Positions 30,697 to 39,095 of a DNA stretch of 64,000 nt are shown here, in pieces. The position numbers and the translations under genes are program-made. Within the stretch, counting starts at the first letter, position 1; each line of letters begins with the position of its first letter. The notes under the pieces were generated by a model. That model searched no databases. It saw nothing but the letters and a program-made list of their open reading frames with translations, and was not told the origin of the DNA. Source of the stretch: Rahnella inusitata (lineage in GTDB: Bacteria; Pseudomonadota; Gammaproteobacteria; Enterobacterales; Enterobacteriaceae). Location of the stretch: assembly GCF_003263515.1 (NCBI RefSeq), contig NZ_JYDE01000002.1:186001-250000 (forward strand). Reading direction: 5' to 3'.

Positions 30697-31704
30697 ATGG
30701 CGTCGACCTCCTTTTACCTCAGCGCCCGACAGCGGGCGGATATCGTGGCCCGTTCCCGCCGCATCCTGTGGCGGCTGGAATTACCAACCTGGGCGCTTAT
30801 CGTTGCCGTCTACAGCGGCTGGTTTGCCGTCGTCATGTTCTGGACGTCGCTCGGCGTGTGGATCGGCACGCCGCTGCTGATTTGGTTCACCACATGGTAC
30901 ATGTCGCTGCAACATGAACTTATTCACGGCCACCCGACCCGCAAACCCTGGTTTAATCAGCTGATGGGCACGCTGCCGCTGGCGGTCTGGTATCCGTACG
31001 GCCTGTATCGCGATACCCATTTGCAGCATCACGTTAATGAACATCTCACGCTGCCCGGCGACGATCCCGAAGGCTATTACTTCAGCCGCAACAGCTGGGA
31101 AACGCTTTCACCGGCAATGAAAGCGCTGGTTCGATTACGCAATACCCTGCCGGGCAGAATGCTGCTCGGCCCGCTGCTGGATATTTGCAGCACGCTGACC
31201 GGCGCATTCACGGCGGTGTTTCGTGGCGACTGGCGGGCGGTCACGATGTGGCTGACGCACGGTATTTTGCTGGCGGGATTGCTGTACTGGATGGCACAGC
31301 GCGGTTTATCGCCTGCCTTTTTTATTCTGGCGGTGAGTTATCCGGCGCTCAGCCTGACGAAAGTCCGCTCTTTCTTCGAACACCGTGCCGAACATGCGCC
31401 CGAGGCGCGATCCACCCTGAACGAAGCCGGTCTGGTGTGGCGGATCTTGTTCCTGAACCTGAATTACCATCTGGTGCATCACGATCTGCCTGGCGTCCCG
31501 TGGTTTGCATTGCGTCAGGTGTATGCCGCCGATCGTGAGGCATACATTGCGCGAAGCGAAGGTTTTGTGGTGAAAGGTTACCGGCAGTGGTTTCGCGATC
31601 ACTCGAGGTCTCCGGTCGCCGTCGAAAGTCATCCTTTTGCGCCTGAGGGAGTGCCAGCGCAACCGTCGCGCAGCGACTATGATTATCAGCAGGACACCCC
31701 CTGA
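30697..31704 (+). CDS. Membrane fatty acid desaturase family protein
   Basis: A 335-aa integral membrane di-iron desaturase. All three histidine boxes are intact: HELIHGH (73-79), HLQHH (108-112) and HLVHH (258-262), with hydrophobic helices between boxes. It would introduce a double bond (or hydroxylate) into an acyl chain or related lipid; the substrate is unknown. The ATG at 30697 was chosen because similarity begins there; the frame is open to 30616. It is followed after 15 bp by a PhnD-like gene, so the two form an operon. Classical E. coli makes unsaturated fatty acids by FabA/FabB and lacks this gene. Confidence 0.85.
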   Translation: MASTSFYLSARQRADIVARSRRILWRLELPTWALIVAVYSGWFAVVMFWTSLGVWIGTPLLIWFTTWYMSLQHELIHGHPTRKPWFNQLMGTLPLAVWYPYGLYRDTHLQHHVNEHLTLPGDDPEGYYFSRNSWETLSPAMKALVRLRNTLPGRMLLGPLLDICSTLTGAFTAVFRGDWRAVTMWLTHGILLAGLLYWMAQRGLSPAFFILAVSYPALSLTKVRSFFEHRAEHAPEARSTLNEAGLVWRILFLNLNYHLVHHDLPGVPWFALRQVYAADREAYIARSEGFVVKGYRQWFRDHSRSPVAVESHPFAPEGVPAQPSRSDYDYQQDTP

Positions 31705-31719
31705 CGGAGTCGCCAAATC

Positions 31720-32517
31720 ATGCTGATGTCTTTACCGATGTACGCCATCTCCCCGCCTGACGTTGAGGCGTTCGCCAGCGTGTTGCGTGACAAGCTCCGC
31801 CGACTCGGCCTGCACGATACGCCTGACTCTCTGAGCTGGCCGCAGACGTTGCTGGCGCACTGGCAACGACCGGATTTACTGCTCAGTCAGACCTGCGGAT
31901 TCCCGCTGGTGGAAAGCCTGCCGCAGGTGCAGCTGGTGGGATTATTCAGCTACCGCGCTCCCGGCTGTGACGGGTTCCGTTACCGCAGCTTTTTAGTTGT
32001 GCGTGAGGAGGATAAAGGGCGGTATCTGGCCGATTTCCGCCACCGACGTCTGGCGTTCAACAGCACCGATTCTCAGTCCGGTTATAACAGCCTGCGCGCA
32101 CTGGTGGCTCCGCTGGCCGACGCAGGGCGATTTTTTTCTGAAGCCTCAGCAACGGGCAGCCACCGCGAATCCCTTCATTTTATTCAGCAGAGTAAAGCCG
32201 ATATTGCGGCGGTGGATTGCGTGACGATGGAATTGCTCAAACGCGCAGAACCTGAAACCCTCACCGGCCTGGTCGTTATCGGCCAAACTGCCGCCGTGCC
32301 CGGTTTACCGCTGATCACATCAGCACAAACCTCACCGGAACAGCTGGCGATTTTACGACAGGCATTGCATGAAATCGCGCACGAACCCGTCAGCGAGCCG
32401 TTACTGATCGAAGAGTTCACCGAAGTGCCGCGACTGGCCTACGGCGTGATCGCGCTAATGAAAGAGATCGCGCAGTCGTTCGGCGTCAGTGAACTGACCC
32501 TGCAAAAAACGGCATAA
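31720..32517 (+). CDS. PhnD/TauT-like substrate-binding domain protein, no signal peptide
   Basis: A 265-aa protein resembling the periplasmic binding proteins of phosphonate/phosphite importers (PhnD-like fold). Supporting segments are DVEAFASVLRDKLRRLG, SQTCGFPLVES, RYRSFLVVREED and ADIAAVDCVTMELL, with the phosphate-loop-like NSTDSQSGYNSLR. No signal peptide or lipobox is visible, and no permease or ATPase gene is nearby, so it probably works in the cytoplasm and is not part of an importer. It is co-transcribed with the desaturase. GGAG lies about 9 nt before the ATG. Confidence 0.75.
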   Translation: MLMSLPMYAISPPDVEAFASVLRDKLRRLGLHDTPDSLSWPQTLLAHWQRPDLLLSQTCGFPLVESLPQVQLVGLFSYRAPGCDGFRYRSFLVVREEDKGRYLADFRHRRLAFNSTDSQSGYNSLRALVAPLADAGRFFSEASATGSHRESLHFIQQSKADIAAVDCVTMELLKRAEPETLTGLVVIGQTAAVPGLPLITSAQTSPEQLAILRQALHEIAHEPVSEPLLIEEFTEVPRLAYGVIALMKEIAQSFGVSELTLQKTA

Positions 32518-32520
32518 AAA

Positions 32521-32546
32521 AACCGGGCTTCTCAGCCCGGTTTTTA
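32521..32546. terminator. Bidirectional terminator before sseA
   Basis: AACCGGGCT/AGCCCGGTT with a TCTC loop is preceded by an A-run and followed by five Ts. It serves both convergent genes. Confidence 0.93.
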
Positions 32547-32564
32547 ATTTCTCACACCATATTT

Positions 32565-33410
32565 TCAGTGCGTTTCGATAGGGAAATCTTCGTTCACGTC
32601 ACCCCATTCTGCCCACGAACCGTCGTACAGTGCGACATCTTTCACGCCCAGCGCGTCCAGCCCGAAAGCCAGTGCCGCGGCGGTTACGCCCGAGCCACAG
32701 CTGGTGATCACCGGTTTATTCAGATCCACGCCCAGCTTTTCGAACGTTGCTTTCAGGGCTTGTGGCGCTTTCAGATGACCGTCCTGCGTCAGCTCGGTAA
32801 AAGGCACGCTAAGGCTGCCCGGAATATGGCCGCCGTGCAAACCTGGACGCGGCTCCGGCGCTTCGGCTTTAAAGCGCGCCAGCGAGCGGGCATCGATGAT
32901 TTGCACTTTGCCCAGTGATTCTTTGACCTGCTGTGCCGAAACGACCACCGGACGCACAAGTTTGGCGTTGAACGTTGAAGGCACGCGGGTGTGTTCACCG
33001 CTTTGTGTCGGCTTACCTTCGGCAATCCATGCGTTAAGGCCACCGTCCAGCACGCGGACGCTTTTCGCGCCGAAACTGGTCAGCATCCACCATACGCGCG
33101 GCGCAGAGAATAAATCGCCTTCATCGTAAAGCACGATAGTTTGCGTGTCGGCCACGCCGAGACGGCTCATTGACGCAGCAAATTCTTCGGCTGTCGGCAT
33201 CATATGCGGCAGGCCGGTAGTACAGTCGGAAATGCTGTCGACTTCCACATAGATTGCATTGGGGATATGCGCTTCAAGATATTTGGCATGAAAATCAATC
33301 GGCGGGGTGATGCCCGGCTTGGATTTCCGACAATCGATAATGACCACGTCCGGTGAATTCAGATTCTTCGCCAGCCAGTCGGTAGATACGGTATGGGTAG
33401 AAAAAGTCAT
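32565..33410 (-). CDS. sseA: 3-mercaptopyruvate sulfurtransferase SseA
   Basis: Transfers sulfur from 3-mercaptopyruvate to thiols or cyanide. The 281-aa product has two rhodanese domains, the first inactive and the second with the catalytic loop CGSGVTA (Cys at about residue 238), the form diagnostic of mercaptopyruvate rather than thiosulfate enzymes. The length equals E. coli SseA. The neighbouring acetyltransferase gene lies 32 bp upstream on the same strand, so a shared transcript is possible. Confidence 0.95.
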   Translation of the reverse strand: MTFSTHTVSTDWLAKNLNSPDVVIIDCRKSKPGITPPIDFHAKYLEAHIPNAIYVEVDSISDCTTGLPHMMPTAEEFAASMSRLGVADTQTIVLYDEGDLFSAPRVWWMLTSFGAKSVRVLDGGLNAWIAEGKPTQSGEHTRVPSTFNAKLVRPVVVSAQQVKESLGKVQIIDARSLARFKAEAPEPRPGLHGGHIPGSLSVPFTELTQDGHLKAPQALKATFEKLGVDLNKPVITSCGSGVTAAALAFGLDALGVKDVALYDGSWAEWGDVNEDFPIETH

Positions 33411-33442
33411 GTTCTGTGCCTTATCTTTTTTGTGAAGCCAGC

Positions 33443-34000
33443 TCAGAGATCGCCCGGGATCAGGGAATAGACCCAGGCGTCGCGCGGCTGACCGTGATAA
33501 TAAAGACGATTGCGATGCAGGCCCTCGGAAGTGGCACCCGCTTTCTCCGCGACGCGGCGGCTGCGGACGTTGCTTTCCATCGCCACAATTTCCAGCCGCG
33601 TGAGTTCAAGTTCGGTAAAAGCAAAACGGACCGCCGCTCTGACTGCCAGCGTCGCCAGACTCCGGCCTGTATATCCGGTACGGATCCAATATCCGACATT
33701 GGCGAACTTATATTCCTGCACGATGCGGTTAATGCCCACGCTGCCAATCAGCTCACCGCTGGCGCGATCGAACAGACAGAAATTGAATTCTGCGCCGCGA
33801 TGGCGTTTTTGCTCGCTGTCGGTCAGATACTTGCGGCTGTCCTCCAGCGTGTATTTTTCGGTGCACCAGGTTTCCCATGCGCCAATTTCTTTTACTGAGG
33901 CCTGAACGGCTGCAAAGTGCAGCACGGCCTCCAGTTCGTTTGCAGCACGGATTTCGATTTCTTCGTCCTGATAAATCTGGCGTGTCATCATGATTATCAT
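33443..34000 (-). CDS. GNAT N-acetyltransferase, RimJ/RimL type
   Basis: A 185-aa GNAT-fold acetyltransferase. Visible parts are the beta4/motif A region (ANVGYWIRTGYTGRSLATLA), the motif B segment (LEIVAMESNVRSRRVAEKAG) and the final strand (WVYSLIPGDL). This RimJ/RimL-like layout includes enzymes that acetylate ribosomal protein N-termini or small amines; the substrate is not predictable. ATGs at 34000, 33991 and 33988 are all possible starts, and none has a strong ribosome site. Confidence 0.85.
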   Translation of the reverse strand: MIIMMTRQIYQDEEIEIRAANELEAVLHFAAVQASVKEIGAWETWCTEKYTLEDSRKYLTDSEQKRHRGAEFNFCLFDRASGELIGSVGINRIVQEYKFANVGYWIRTGYTGRSLATLAVRAAVRFAFTELELTRLEIVAMESNVRSRRVAEKAGATSEGLHRNRLYYHGQPRDAWVYSLIPGDL

Positions 34001-34121
34001 CCGTCAGTGTAGAAATGATTCGGAAAAGCAATCAAATCAGCCTCACACATACAGCATCAATATGTCAATTGGCGGCAAGGGCAATTAAGTGTGAAAAAAC
34101 AGCGCTGTCTGGCTTGCGGTC

Positions 34122-34913
34122 TTACTCCTGCGGGACCAGCATCACCAGCTTGCAGTCGGCATATCCCGCCGGGAAAAATGTCTGCTGAAGGTAACTTTTT
34201 TCACCTTCCGCCGGATGATTAAAGCGCCGTTCACCTCCCTCCCGCGACAAAACTTCCTGCTGCGTCCACCACTGATTGAAGTCTGTGCTGCGTTCGCGCA
34301 GGCTGATAACGGTCTCCCGAACCGCATCCGAATGCGCATAGTGGCTGGTTTCGGCGCGAAATTCTGCGACCACGCGCTTGGCGCGTTCAGCCCAGTTAGT
34401 CACCAGTTTACGCGCCAGCGGATGCAGAAACATGAAGTCGAGCAGATTGGGTTGCGGATCACCCCCCAGCCAGCCGCTGAACAACGCTTCGGCCTGAGCA
34501 TTCCACGCCAGTACGTTCCAGCAGCTGTCGAGCAGATAAGCAGGGCAGGTGAACTGATTCACGCAGTTTTTCAGGCTGACGTCCGGTGCGCCGGAAATGT
34601 GCACAGCCTGCGGATCTTTCACCGCCGCTAAGCTGAACAGATACTCGCGCGCGGCCGGTTCCATCCGCAAGGCGTTAGCGAGATTATCGAGCGTAGCCGC
34701 GGAAATAGACACATCACGCCCCTGTTCAATCCATGTGTACCAGGTGGCGCTGATGCCACTGATTTGCGCCAGCTCCTCACGCCGCAGGCCGCTGGTTCTG
34801 CGGCGCGATGACCCTGGCAGCCCGACCATTTCCGGCGTAACCCGCTCACGGTGGGTACGTAAAAAAAGCCCCAGTGCCTTCGGGCCGGTGAGTGACTCTG
34901 CGTTATCTATCAT
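34122..34913 (-). CDS. XRE-family regulator with MmyB-like sensing domain
   Basis: A 263-aa transcription factor. The N-terminal helix-turn-helix (LRREELAQISGISATWYTWI, about residues 44-63, followed by EQGRDVSIS) is preceded by the family-typical RRRTSGLRREELA. The C-terminal domain begins with CPAYLLDSCWNVLAWNAQAE and continues DFMFLHPLARKLVTNW, typical of the MmyB-like ligand-binding domain. It is divergent from the yafE-like methyltransferase, a common arrangement for regulators of this type controlling the adjacent gene. Confidence 0.88.
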   Translation of the reverse strand: MIDNAESLTGPKALGLFLRTHRERVTPEMVGLPGSSRRRTSGLRREELAQISGISATWYTWIEQGRDVSISAATLDNLANALRMEPAAREYLFSLAAVKDPQAVHISGAPDVSLKNCVNQFTCPAYLLDSCWNVLAWNAQAEALFSGWLGGDPQPNLLDFMFLHPLARKLVTNWAERAKRVVAEFRAETSHYAHSDAVRETVISLRERSTDFNQWWTQQEVLSREGGERRFNHPAEGEKSYLQQTFFPAGYADCKLVMLVPQE

Positions 34914-34941
34914 TCTTATCTCTCAGACTGGGAGTAACTGA

Positions 34942-34974
34942 TACCAGTATAAACGCTCATATTGTACCCGTATA
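34942..34974. promoter_or_regulatory. Direct-repeat candidate operator, XRE regulator / yafE
   Basis: TACCAGTATA (34942-34951) and TACCCGTATA (34965-34974) differ at one position and start 23 bp apart, in the 136-bp divergent intergenic region. The position suggests sites for the XRE regulator; there is no further support. Confidence 0.35.
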
Positions 34975-35049
34975 GAACAATGCCTATAGTGATTTTGAGG
35001 TCATTTGAAACCCGCATTTATCCCCATAAAAACAAGACAGGCAGGAGCA

Positions 35050-35823
35050 ATGATGAACATGAAAAATACTCACAGTCAGGCGGTTGATAAGCAGTTTGGT
35101 TCGCAGGCACAGGATTATCTGACCAGCGCCGTTCATTCACAGGGCGCGGATTTGAAGCGGCTGGCAACCCTGCTGGCACCGCATAAAGAGGCGCAGGTTA
35201 TCGATCTGGGCTGCGGTGCAGGACACGCCAGCTTTGTGGCGGCGGGCGTGGTGAAAAGCGTGATTGCCTATGATTTGTCCGCGCAAATGCTGGCGGTGGT
35301 GGCGCAGGCGGCGAAGGACAAACACCTGGATAACATCCGCGTACAGCAGGGCGTAGCGGAATCACTGCCGTTTGCCGACAATAGCGCCGACGTCATTATC
35401 AGCCGCTATTCCGCGCACCACTGGCACGATGTTGGGCAGGCGTTGCGCGAAGTGGCTCGTGTGCTGAAGCCGGGCGGGAAATTCATCATGATGGACGTGG
35501 TGTCGCCGGGACATCCGCTGCTGGATATCTATCTGCAAACCATCGAGGTGTTACGCGATACGTCGCATGTGCGTAACTATTCGCCGGGCGAATGGCTGAA
35601 TATGTCATCAGAGGCCGGGTTGATTACCCGCGAGGTCACCACCGACCGCCTGTCGCTGGAGTTCACCAGCTGGATCGCACGCATGCGCACACCGGAACAT
35701 TTCTCCGTGGCGATCCGCGAGTTGCAAAAAGTGATGTCAGACGATGTCGTGCAGCATTTCGAGATCCAGCCCGACGGTTCTTTCACCAGCGACATTATGA
35801 TGCTGGTGGCGTCAAAGAACTGA
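35050..35823 (+). CDS. yafE: SAM-dependent methyltransferase, YafE-like
   Basis: A 257-aa class I methyltransferase matching E. coli YafE along its length. The N-terminal VDKQFGSQAQDYLTSAVHS is family-typical. The SAM site VIDLGCGAGHASFVAAG lies at about residues 53-69, and ISRYSAHHWHDVGQALREV is strongly conserved. The C-terminal part is family-like. YafE-type proteins resemble UbiE/BioC but the substrate is unknown. The start at 35050 follows an AGGAG site; the frame is open to 35005. It is divergent from the XRE regulator. Confidence 0.88.
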   Translation: MMNMKNTHSQAVDKQFGSQAQDYLTSAVHSQGADLKRLATLLAPHKEAQVIDLGCGAGHASFVAAGVVKSVIAYDLSAQMLAVVAQAAKDKHLDNIRVQQGVAESLPFADNSADVIISRYSAHHWHDVGQALREVARVLKPGGKFIMMDVVSPGHPLLDIYLQTIEVLRDTSHVRNYSPGEWLNMSSEAGLITREVTTDRLSLEFTSWIARMRTPEHFSVAIRELQKVMSDDVVQHFEIQPDGSFTSDIMMLVASKN

Positions 35824-35882
35824 ACGAATTGAAGAGGGTGAATGGCGCCCTTCTGTAAAAGGAGGGCGCAAAACGGCAGTTT

Positions 35883-36800
35883 TTATTTCTTCCCAAACAT
35901 CTTTTGCCCAAGCAGCACTGCACCCAGAACAGCAGCGCCGACCACCAGGCCTACACCCAAATCGGTAGCGCCGGTGATCAGCGTATTCACCCAGCCCTGA
36001 TGGCCGTGGGTGAATTTTTCAAGCAGGCTGTGCATGAAAGGCAGGCCATGGCTGATAATGCTGCCACCGACCAGGAACATAGCAATCGTGCCGACGACCG
36101 ACAGCGTTTTCATCAGCCATGGCGCAAGATTCACAATGCCACGGCCAAACGCACGTACGCCGTTCATGACGCTGCTCTCACCGGAGAGTTTGCTCAGATA
36201 CAAACCTGCATCGTCGATTTTTACAATCGCGCCCACCAGTCCGTATACGCCGATGGTCATGGCGACAGCAATCAGCACCATGACGGTGACCTGATTGAGG
36301 AACGGGGCAGCGGATACGATACCGAGAGAAATCACGATAATTTCAGCCGAAAGAATGAAGTCGGTGCGCACTGCGCCTTTTACTTTTTCTTTTTCGAGTT
36401 TTTTCGCATCAGCTTCGGTTTTTACCTGTTCCGTTGCCGGTTTTTCTTCTTCCTGATGTTTGCCGGGCATCAGTTTGTGCGCGACTTTCTCAAACCCTTC
36501 ATAACATAAGTACGCACCGCCAATCATCAGCAGCGGCGTGATAGCCCACGGAATGAAGGCACTGATCAGCAGCGCCAGCGGCACCAGTATGGCTTTGTTT
36601 AACATCGAGCCTTTCGCCACGGCCCAGACGATCGGTAATTCCCTGTCGGCTTTTACGCCCGTGACCTGTTGTGCGTTCAGCGCTAAATCGTCTCCGAGCA
36701 CGCTGGCGGTTTTTTTTGCCGCCACTTTGCTCATTGCGGCCACGTCATCGAGAATCGATGCGATATCATCGATTAAGGCCAGAAGGCTACCACCCGCCAT
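35883..36800 (-). CDS. yedI: DUF808 family inner-membrane protein YedI
   Basis: A 305-aa membrane protein of unknown function, aligned with E. coli YedI from the N-terminus (MAGGSLLALIDDIASILDDV). It has several hydrophobic helices (LVPLALLISAFIPWAITPLL, then IIVISLGIVSAAPFL and others). A charged cytoplasmic Lys/Glu-rich loop lies at about 113-145 (PGKHQEEEKPATEQVK). The motif VKGAVRTDFILSAEIIVI is conserved. It converges on yafE; a GC-rich hairpin near 35843-35870 lacks a T-run. Confidence 0.9.
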   Translation of the reverse strand: MAGGSLLALIDDIASILDDVAAMSKVAAKKTASVLGDDLALNAQQVTGVKADRELPIVWAVAKGSMLNKAILVPLALLISAFIPWAITPLLMIGGAYLCYEGFEKVAHKLMPGKHQEEEKPATEQVKTEADAKKLEKEKVKGAVRTDFILSAEIIVISLGIVSAAPFLNQVTVMVLIAVAMTIGVYGLVGAIVKIDDAGLYLSKLSGESSVMNGVRAFGRGIVNLAPWLMKTLSVVGTIAMFLVGGSIISHGLPFMHSLLEKFTHGHQGWVNTLITGATDLGVGLVVGAAVLGAVLLGQKMFGKK

Positions 36801-37205
36801 AATTTATGCTCCCCATAAAAACGTCCTTAGTATCATTGTTTAAATGAGCTCCCGCCCGCGCGGAAGCCCGAATCTGCGACCCTGACTGTGCAGGTGATCA
36901 AGGAAGCAGAAAATTCATAAAAAATAATCATATCAGTGATTGCACTACGGCGTCGATTTGTGCGAATGTTGTGCGGGCTATAAATAACTTTGAAAACTCT
37001 CCATCATTTCTCCATCAAATATCGTTAATTCTCTTGCAGTTATCATCGCCGAAATACTTCCTTTCAATCCCTCCTTATTTTTACCACAATGGTTAAACTT
37101 CTTTACGTTGCATTACGCCCCCTTTCATTGTTTCAACGATAATTATTTCAACGGATTACTTCCGCTCCATTAATTAACGAAACTAACGAAAGAAAGGTGC
37201 GTAAT
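36801..37205. other. Intergenic region between yedI and the DUF1471 gene (405 bp)
   Basis: The two genes are divergent, so both promoters must be here. The sequence is AT-rich. I see no RNA gene, repeat or clear operator. Confidence 0.45.
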
Positions 37206-37481
37206 ATGAAACTCTTACCTGCAATTACAGCTGTTGCTATTACTGTTGCTTCATTCTCAGCGCTGGCGGCTTCGCCAATTACTGCGCAAGAAGCACAAAG
37301 CGGGACTTACCAGTCACTGGGTATGGTGTCTGTGAGTGCGCCAAGCACCGTTCCGGGCAGCATGAAAGATGCATTGAACCAGATTGCCAGCGATAAAGGC
37401 GCAACACACTACCGCGTTGTCGGTGCGGGTACGCCGGGCGATTCCAGCCTGAACCGTGCAAATGTTGAGTTGTATAAATAA
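37206..37481 (+). CDS. Secreted DUF1471 (YhcN/BhsA-like) stress protein
   Basis: A 91-aa exported protein. The signal peptide MKLLPAITAVAITVASFSAL ends AA near residue 22. The mature domain has the DUF1471 pattern GMVSVSAPSTVPGSMKDAL, then KGATHYRV and the C-terminal ANVELYK seen in BhsA, McbA and YhcN. Those relatives respond to envelope, acid or peroxide stress and affect biofilm formation; the role here is inferred. The ATG at 37206 follows an AAAGGTG site; the frame also contains a GTG at 37197. Confidence 0.85.
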   Translation: MKLLPAITAVAITVASFSALAASPITAQEAQSGTYQSLGMVSVSAPSTVPGSMKDALNQIASDKGATHYRVVGAGTPGDSSLNRANVELYK

Positions 37482-37522
37482 AAATCTGACTGACTTCTGA
37501 TTCACTTCAGATAGCGTGTGAG

Positions 37523-37553
37523 AAGGCCAATGTCACCTGACGTTGGCCTTTTT
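37523..37553 (+). terminator. Terminator after DUF1471 gene
   Basis: AAGGCCAA(T)GTCA/TGAC(G)TTGGCCTT forms a long stem followed by TTTTTG, 42 bp after the stop. Confidence 0.88.
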
Positions 37554-37707
37554 GTTATTTATACATAACCCGGTATAACGCTTTTTTTGGGAGTTATCCC
37601 ATGTGATTTATTTTTAATTAGCCTCTGTGACGTTTATTCCCCTTATTAATCATTTCTTAAGAATTTTTCTGTTATATAAGGGTCTATGTCCTCAGGAGGT
37701 AGTTAAT

Positions 37708-38286
37708 ATGTTGAATGCCGCGAGAATGACGATTAAGAACACCGGTCTTTCGATCCAGAATCAATTTTTTTATTTGCAGAATTTTATTAGCTCACCACGG
37801 ACAATGGGGACGCTGATGCCGTCGTCCCCCTGGTTGTGTCACGCGATGCTCAGCCAGATCGACTGGACAAAGTCTTTACATATCGCCGAGTTAGGCGCGG
37901 CTGACGGCGTGCTGACGCGGCGGATCCTTAACCGCATGCGTGCGGATGCACGGCTGGATGCTTTTGAGATTGAGCCGGCGTTTATCCGCAAGCTGAATCT
38001 GTTCGACGACCGACGGTTACAGGTTATGGCGCATTCAGCCGAGCACCTGACGGGGGATTATGATGCCGTATTTTCCTGTCTGCCGCTGCTGTCGATGCCG
38101 ACGCGCATCAGCATGAAGATTTTGCAGAAAACGCAGCAGCAGCTGAAGGCGAAAGACGGTGTACTGGTGCTGTTCCAGTACAGTCATCTTTCCGAGAAAA
38201 TGCTCTCCCGTTACTTCACCTGGAAAAAAATCCGCGTTGTGAAAAATTTCCCCCCGGCACTGGTCTATATTTGTAAACCACACTGA
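37708..38286 (+). CDS. Phospholipid N-methyltransferase-like protein
   Basis: A 192-aa SAM-dependent methyltransferase. The segment ISSPRTMGTLMPSSPWLCHA is the hallmark of the bacterial phospholipid N-methyltransferase (PmtA/COG3963) and related rRNA adenine dimethylase-like group. It is followed by IAELGAADGVLTRRIL (SAM loop). A strong AGGAGGT site precedes ATG 37708; the frame is open to 37627. True PmtA methylates phosphatidylethanolamine toward phosphatidylcholine, which is uncommon in Enterobacterales. The real substrate is uncertain. Confidence 0.75.
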   Translation: MLNAARMTIKNTGLSIQNQFFYLQNFISSPRTMGTLMPSSPWLCHAMLSQIDWTKSLHIAELGAADGVLTRRILNRMRADARLDAFEIEPAFIRKLNLFDDRRLQVMAHSAEHLTGDYDAVFSCLPLLSMPTRISMKILQKTQQQLKAKDGVLVLFQYSHLSEKMLSRYFTWKKIRVVKNFPPALVYICKPH

Positions 38287-38378
38287 TACAGCACTTTAAC
38301 GATCCAACCCGCTGAGAACATTGCGCTGTAAAGATTTATCAGTATGATGCCACGGGTGGCGTAAATAAAACGCTACAG

Positions 38379-38424
38379 AAGCTTCACCGGCAGGTGACAA
38401 AAATCTGCCAGTGAGGCTTTTTTG
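38379..38424 (+). terminator. Terminator ahead of aroL promoter
   Basis: The long interrupted stem AAGC..CAC.GGCAG pairs with CTGCC.GTG..GCTT around a loop GTGACAAAAAT and is followed by TTTTTT. It insulates aroL from the upstream methyltransferase gene. The aroL -35 region lies inside its 3' arm. Confidence 0.75.
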
Positions 38425-38426
38425 TT

Positions 38427-38444
38427 GTACTATCTTGCGAGTAC
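38427..38444 (+). promoter_or_regulatory. TrpR operator at the aroL promoter
   Basis: GTACTATCTTGCGAGTAC matches the TrpR operator arms GTACTA/TAGTAC at 11 of 12 outer positions. It covers the probable -10 TACTAT (38428-38433), with CTGCCA 17 bp upstream as -35. E. coli aroL is likewise repressed by TrpR and TyrR. A weaker TyrR-like sequence, CGTAAATAAAACGCTACA, lies at 38360-38377. Confidence 0.7.
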
Positions 38445-38549
38445 ATCAAGACGCCAGATCAGCAACTATTTTGACATTCATGCGTCAGGTAAATGATGGA
38501 TTTTCATCAGATGAGCAACGAGGCTCCCGGGGAATTAAGGACAGCGTTA

Positions 38550-39074
38550 ATGACACAACCCATATTCATGGTAGGCGCGCGTGGCGCAGGTAAAACGACA
38601 GTTGGGAGTGCTCTGGCGAAAGCGCTGGGCTATAAATTTGTCGATACCGATCTCTATCTGCTGCGTACCTCAGGGCTCAGCGTGGCCGATATCGTTGACC
38701 GTGAAGGCTGGGCAGGTTTCCGCCGTCGTGAAACTGAAACGCTGAAGGCGATAAGCTCGCCGCTGACCGTGGTCGCTACCGGTGGCGGTGTGGTGCTGTC
38801 GGCGGAAAACCGTGATTTTATGCGCCAGACAGGCACCGTTATCTATCTGCGTTCACCGGCCTCCACGCTGGCAAACCGTCTGGAAGATGCCCCGATGGAA
38901 GATCAGCGTCCTACGCTGACCGGTAAACCGATCACTGAAGAAATGATGCAGGTGCTGAATGAGCGCGAAGCATTGTATCAGCAGGCTGCACATCACGTTG
39001 TCGACGGTACGCAGGATCCGACGCAGGTGGTGAATGCCATCATGGAAGCACTGGCCTTGCCGATGGCACGCTGA
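38550..39074 (+). CDS. aroL: Shikimate kinase II AroL
   Basis: Phosphorylates shikimate at the 3-position in aromatic amino-acid synthesis. The 174-aa product equals E. coli AroL. The P-loop GARGAGKTT lies at residues 9-17, the shikimate-binding DTD in FVDTDLYL and the GGG loop in VATGGGVVL. The LID segment is DQRPTLTGK. The ATG at 38550 gives the family start MTQPIF; upstream in-frame codons reach 38493. It is preceded by a TrpR operator. yaiA, which follows aroL in E. coli, was not found. Confidence 0.96.
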   Translation: MTQPIFMVGARGAGKTTVGSALAKALGYKFVDTDLYLLRTSGLSVADIVDREGWAGFRRRETETLKAISSPLTVVATGGGVVLSAENRDFMRQTGTVIYLRSPASTLANRLEDAPMEDQRPTLTGKPITEEMMQVLNEREALYQQAAHHVVDGTQDPTQVVNAIMEALALPMAR

Positions 39075-39095
39075 CAGCCGTGATGATGAAAAACG

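Noticed and set aside
35843-35870. Terminator between yafE and yedI
   Set aside because: The hairpin is good but no T-tract follows on either strand, so it was not listed as a terminator.
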